Source of the DNA: an uncultured Anaerotruncus sp.
Lineage (GTDB): Bacteria; Bacillota; Clostridia; Oscillospirales; CAG-272
Direction: 5' to 3'
Length of the DNA: 15,491 nucleotides
Assembly: GCA_905210995.1 (NCBI GenBank)
Contig: CAJLZE010000054.1
Location: forward strand, 1-15,491
Shown here: piece after piece, positions 13,955 to 15,491 of the stretch
Numbering within the stretch: the stretch's first letter is position 1
Layout of the letters: each line of letters starts with the position of its first letter
Program-made: the position numbers and the translations under genes
The notes under the pieces: model-generated
The model's database searches: none
Seen by the model: only the letters and a program-made list of their open reading frames with translations
What the model was told of the DNA's origin: nothing

Positions 13955-15382
13955 TCAGTGCTTGAGCACCGAGGTGGCGTCGGCTATCGTTTTTTCGTAT
14001 GCTTCCATGCCGTATTTATCGACCTCGGCTTTGTTCTTTTCGCCGTGAGTCAGGCAGCCGGCGCCGCCTATGCAGCCGCCGATGCACGCCATGCCTTCGA
14101 TAAAGTTGGCATCGAGCAGATTCTTGCTCTTTTTGAAGAGAGCAAGACGGCACTCCTCGATCCCGTCGCAGGCGCATGCCTTCAGCTCGAAGCTGTCGAG
14201 CCCCTGCTCCTTGAGACCTTCCTTCACCGCGTCGGAAAGACCGCCGCTGCGGGCAAAGATACGTCCGAAGTAGGAGGCGTTGTCAAGCACGTCCTCGCCG
14301 AGCGTCGTAATGTCTATGTCGCGGCTGTCAAAGAGCGCCTGAAGCTCTTCAAACGTCATTGCGGCATCGACATAGGGCTTTATCGCCTCGCGCTGCACCT
14401 CTGCCTTTTTGGCGGTGCAGGGACCGATAAATACCACCTTTGAGCCCTTTTCGGTCTCTTTTATGTACTTTGCGATCGTCGCCATCGGCGAAAGGTTGTG
14501 TGACACATAGGGCAGGAGAGCCGGGAAGTTCTTTTCGATGTACATAACGAATGCGGGGCAGCAGGAGCTGGTGAGGAAGCCCTTTTCGGCAAGCTCACGC
14601 GACTCGGCCTCGGCGACCATGTCCGCGCCGAGAGCCGCCTCGATGACGGTATAGAAGCCGAGCTCCTTGATGCCGCTTATCACCTGACCGAGCTTTGCGT
14701 ATGTGAACTGGCTCGATATCGAGGGCGCCACGACCGCATATACCTTGTACTTTTTGTTGTTCTCGCTCTTTTTGATGAGGTCGATGACATTGAGGATGAA
14801 GGATTTGTCCATTATCGCGCCGAAGGGGCACTGATAGACGCACGAACCGCAGGAGATGCACTTTTCGTTGTTGATTGAGGCAGCTTTATCCTCATCCATG
14901 GAGATAGCCTTGACCTTGCAGGCGTTTTCGCAGGGGCGTTTGCGGCTGACTATGGCAGTGTAGGGGCAGACCTTTGAGCAGGCGCCGCAGCCGACGCATT
15001 TGCTCTTGTCGATGTGGGCTACGTGCTGATCGTCAAATGTGATGGCGCCGCGGCGGCAGACGTCCTCGCAGCGGTGAGCAAGGCAGCCGCGGCAGGCGTT
15101 TGTGACCTCATATCCGCCCATCGGGCATTCGTCGCAGGCGATCTTCAGGACCTCGATCACGTTGGGGTTATCCTTGTTTCCGCCCATTGCGAGCTTCACC
15201 CTCTCGGCAAGAATGGCGCGCTCCTTGTAAACGCAGCAGCGCATTGTGGGGGTGTTGCCGGGAACGATCTTCATCGGAATGTCGAGGACCGACTCAAGCA
15301 GGGTATCGTTCCATGCCTCGCGGGCTACCTCGCGCAGGACTTTGTACTTAAGATGCTGAACTTTGGTATCGAATTTTCTCAT
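13955..15382 (-). CDS. [FeFe] hydrogenase, group B-type, with N-terminal iron-sulfur domains
   Basis: This is a 475-residue monomeric [FeFe] hydrogenase, expected to interconvert protons and H2 with ferredoxin as likely partner, in the cytoplasm. N-terminal iron-sulfur sites: C97-C100-C105-C109, a ferredoxin motif C129-C132-C135-C139, an extra C151-C155 pair, and C175-C178-C181-C185; C83 and C86 may also bind a cluster. The H-cluster domain carries all three signatures in group B form: L1 SSCCPAF (C274, C275), L2 GPCTAKKAE (C322) and L3 MACIGGCIGGAG (C433, C437). Group A enzymes have TSCCPGW and PGGC instead. The start MRKFDTKV fits the family, although only a distant AAAGG (15396-15400) precedes it. 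The maturases HydEFG are not in the window. A regulatory or sensory role, as suggested for some non-A groups, cannot be excluded. Confidence 0.92.
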   Translation of the reverse strand: MRKFDTKVQHLKYKVLREVAREAWNDTLLESVLDIPMKIVPGNTPTMRCCVYKERAILAERVKLAMGGNKDNPNVIEVLKIACDECPMGGYEVTNACRGCLAHRCEDVCRRGAITFDDQHVAHIDKSKCVGCGACSKVCPYTAIVSRKRPCENACKVKAISMDEDKAASINNEKCISCGSCVYQCPFGAIMDKSFILNVIDLIKKSENNKKYKVYAVVAPSISSQFTYAKLGQVISGIKELGFYTVIEAALGADMVAEAESRELAEKGFLTSSCCPAFVMYIEKNFPALLPYVSHNLSPMATIAKYIKETEKGSKVVFIGPCTAKKAEVQREAIKPYVDAAMTFEELQALFDSRDIDITTLGEDVLDNASYFGRIFARSGGLSDAVKEGLKEQGLDSFELKACACDGIEECRLALFKKSKNLLDANFIEGMACIGGCIGGAGCLTHGEKNKAEVDKYGMEAYEKTIADATSVLKH

Positions 15383-15409
15383 TATATGAATTTTGCCTTT
15401 CTGAGAAGC

Positions 15410-15491
15410 TTAAAAATAAATTACTTTTATACGTTTACCCATTTGCTTCAGACACTTTGACAGTTCTTCGACCAGATTCATCTTTATGTTG
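15410..15491 (-). CDS. 3' end of an unidentified gene upstream of the hydrogenase
   Basis: On the minus strand an open frame enters at the window edge and ends at TAA (15412-15410). It encodes a C-terminus of about 26 residues including NLVEELSKCLKQMGKRIKV and ending in YF. The amphipathic Lys/Leu pattern looks protein-like, and the stop is 27 nt before the hydrogenase start, as in an operon. An in-frame ATG at 15481 could make it a tiny ORF, but the tail of a longer gene is more likely. The family cannot be told. Confidence 0.45.
   Translation of the reverse strand, partial: NIKMNLVEELSKCLKQMGKRIKVIYF

Noticed and set aside
15381..15386. TATAAT on the minus strand overlapping the hydrogenase start codon
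   Set aside because: No -35 element lies at the proper distance and transcription would begin inside the gene. Likely chance in an AT-rich leader.

Overview
The window looks like chromosomal DNA of an anaerobic, fairly GC-rich Gram-positive bacterium of the Clostridia, probably an Oscillospirales- or Christensenellales-like gut, rumen or digester organism. The basis is the oxygen-sensitive enzyme set (class III ribonucleotide reductase with its radical-SAM activase, group B-type [FeFe] hydrogenase), lipoproteins with Gram-positive signal peptides, strong Shine-Dalgarno sites and near-consensus sigma-A promoters. I see no tRNA, rRNA, CRISPR array, transposase or phage gene.

Layout. (1) 3-2300, plus strand: the 3' part of infB (IF-2), then a NUDIX hydrolase 4 nt later and an intrinsic terminator. 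(2) 2344-3996, plus: a promoter and one orphan ABC-type solute-binding lipoprotein. (3) 3965-4127: an intergenic cluster of four hairpins, two copies each of two hairpin families whose differences preserve base pairing. (4) 4130-6911, plus: a consensus promoter, a lipoprotein with two related N-terminal modules and a predicted beta-propeller, then nrdG 9 nt downstream. (5) 6925-10892, plus: two NrdR boxes 31 bp apart over a consensus promoter, nrdD with a C-terminal redoxin domain, a thioredoxin reductase and a thioredoxin. (6) 10868-13760, minus: a membrane-anchored phosphodiester-glycosidase-like protein, then a large membrane-anchored protein with three internal repeats. The last gene runs tail-to-tail into trxA and overlaps it by 25 bp. 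(7) 13890-15491, minus: a terminator hairpin, a group B-type [FeFe] hydrogenase and the 3' end of another gene.

How the genes work together. The clearest unit is dNTP synthesis without oxygen: NrdG installs the glycyl radical on NrdD, and the fused redoxin, TrxB and TrxA form a plausible reductant supply. That would make this a redoxin-dependent rather than formate-dependent class III reductase, under NrdR control. The TrxB lacks the usual NADPH 2'-phosphate-binding motif, so its electron donor may not be NADPH. Reduced ferredoxin is one possibility, which would connect it to ferredoxin metabolism generally, including the hydrogenase. The surface proteins in (2), (4) and (6) have no assigned substrates.

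The most unusual signals are the NrdD-redoxin fusion with its Cys-Cys-Cys linker, the non-canonical TrxB, the covarying hairpin families at 3965-4127, 10487-10533 and 13890-13934, and the apparent loss of catalytic motifs in the phosphodiester-glycosidase-like protein.
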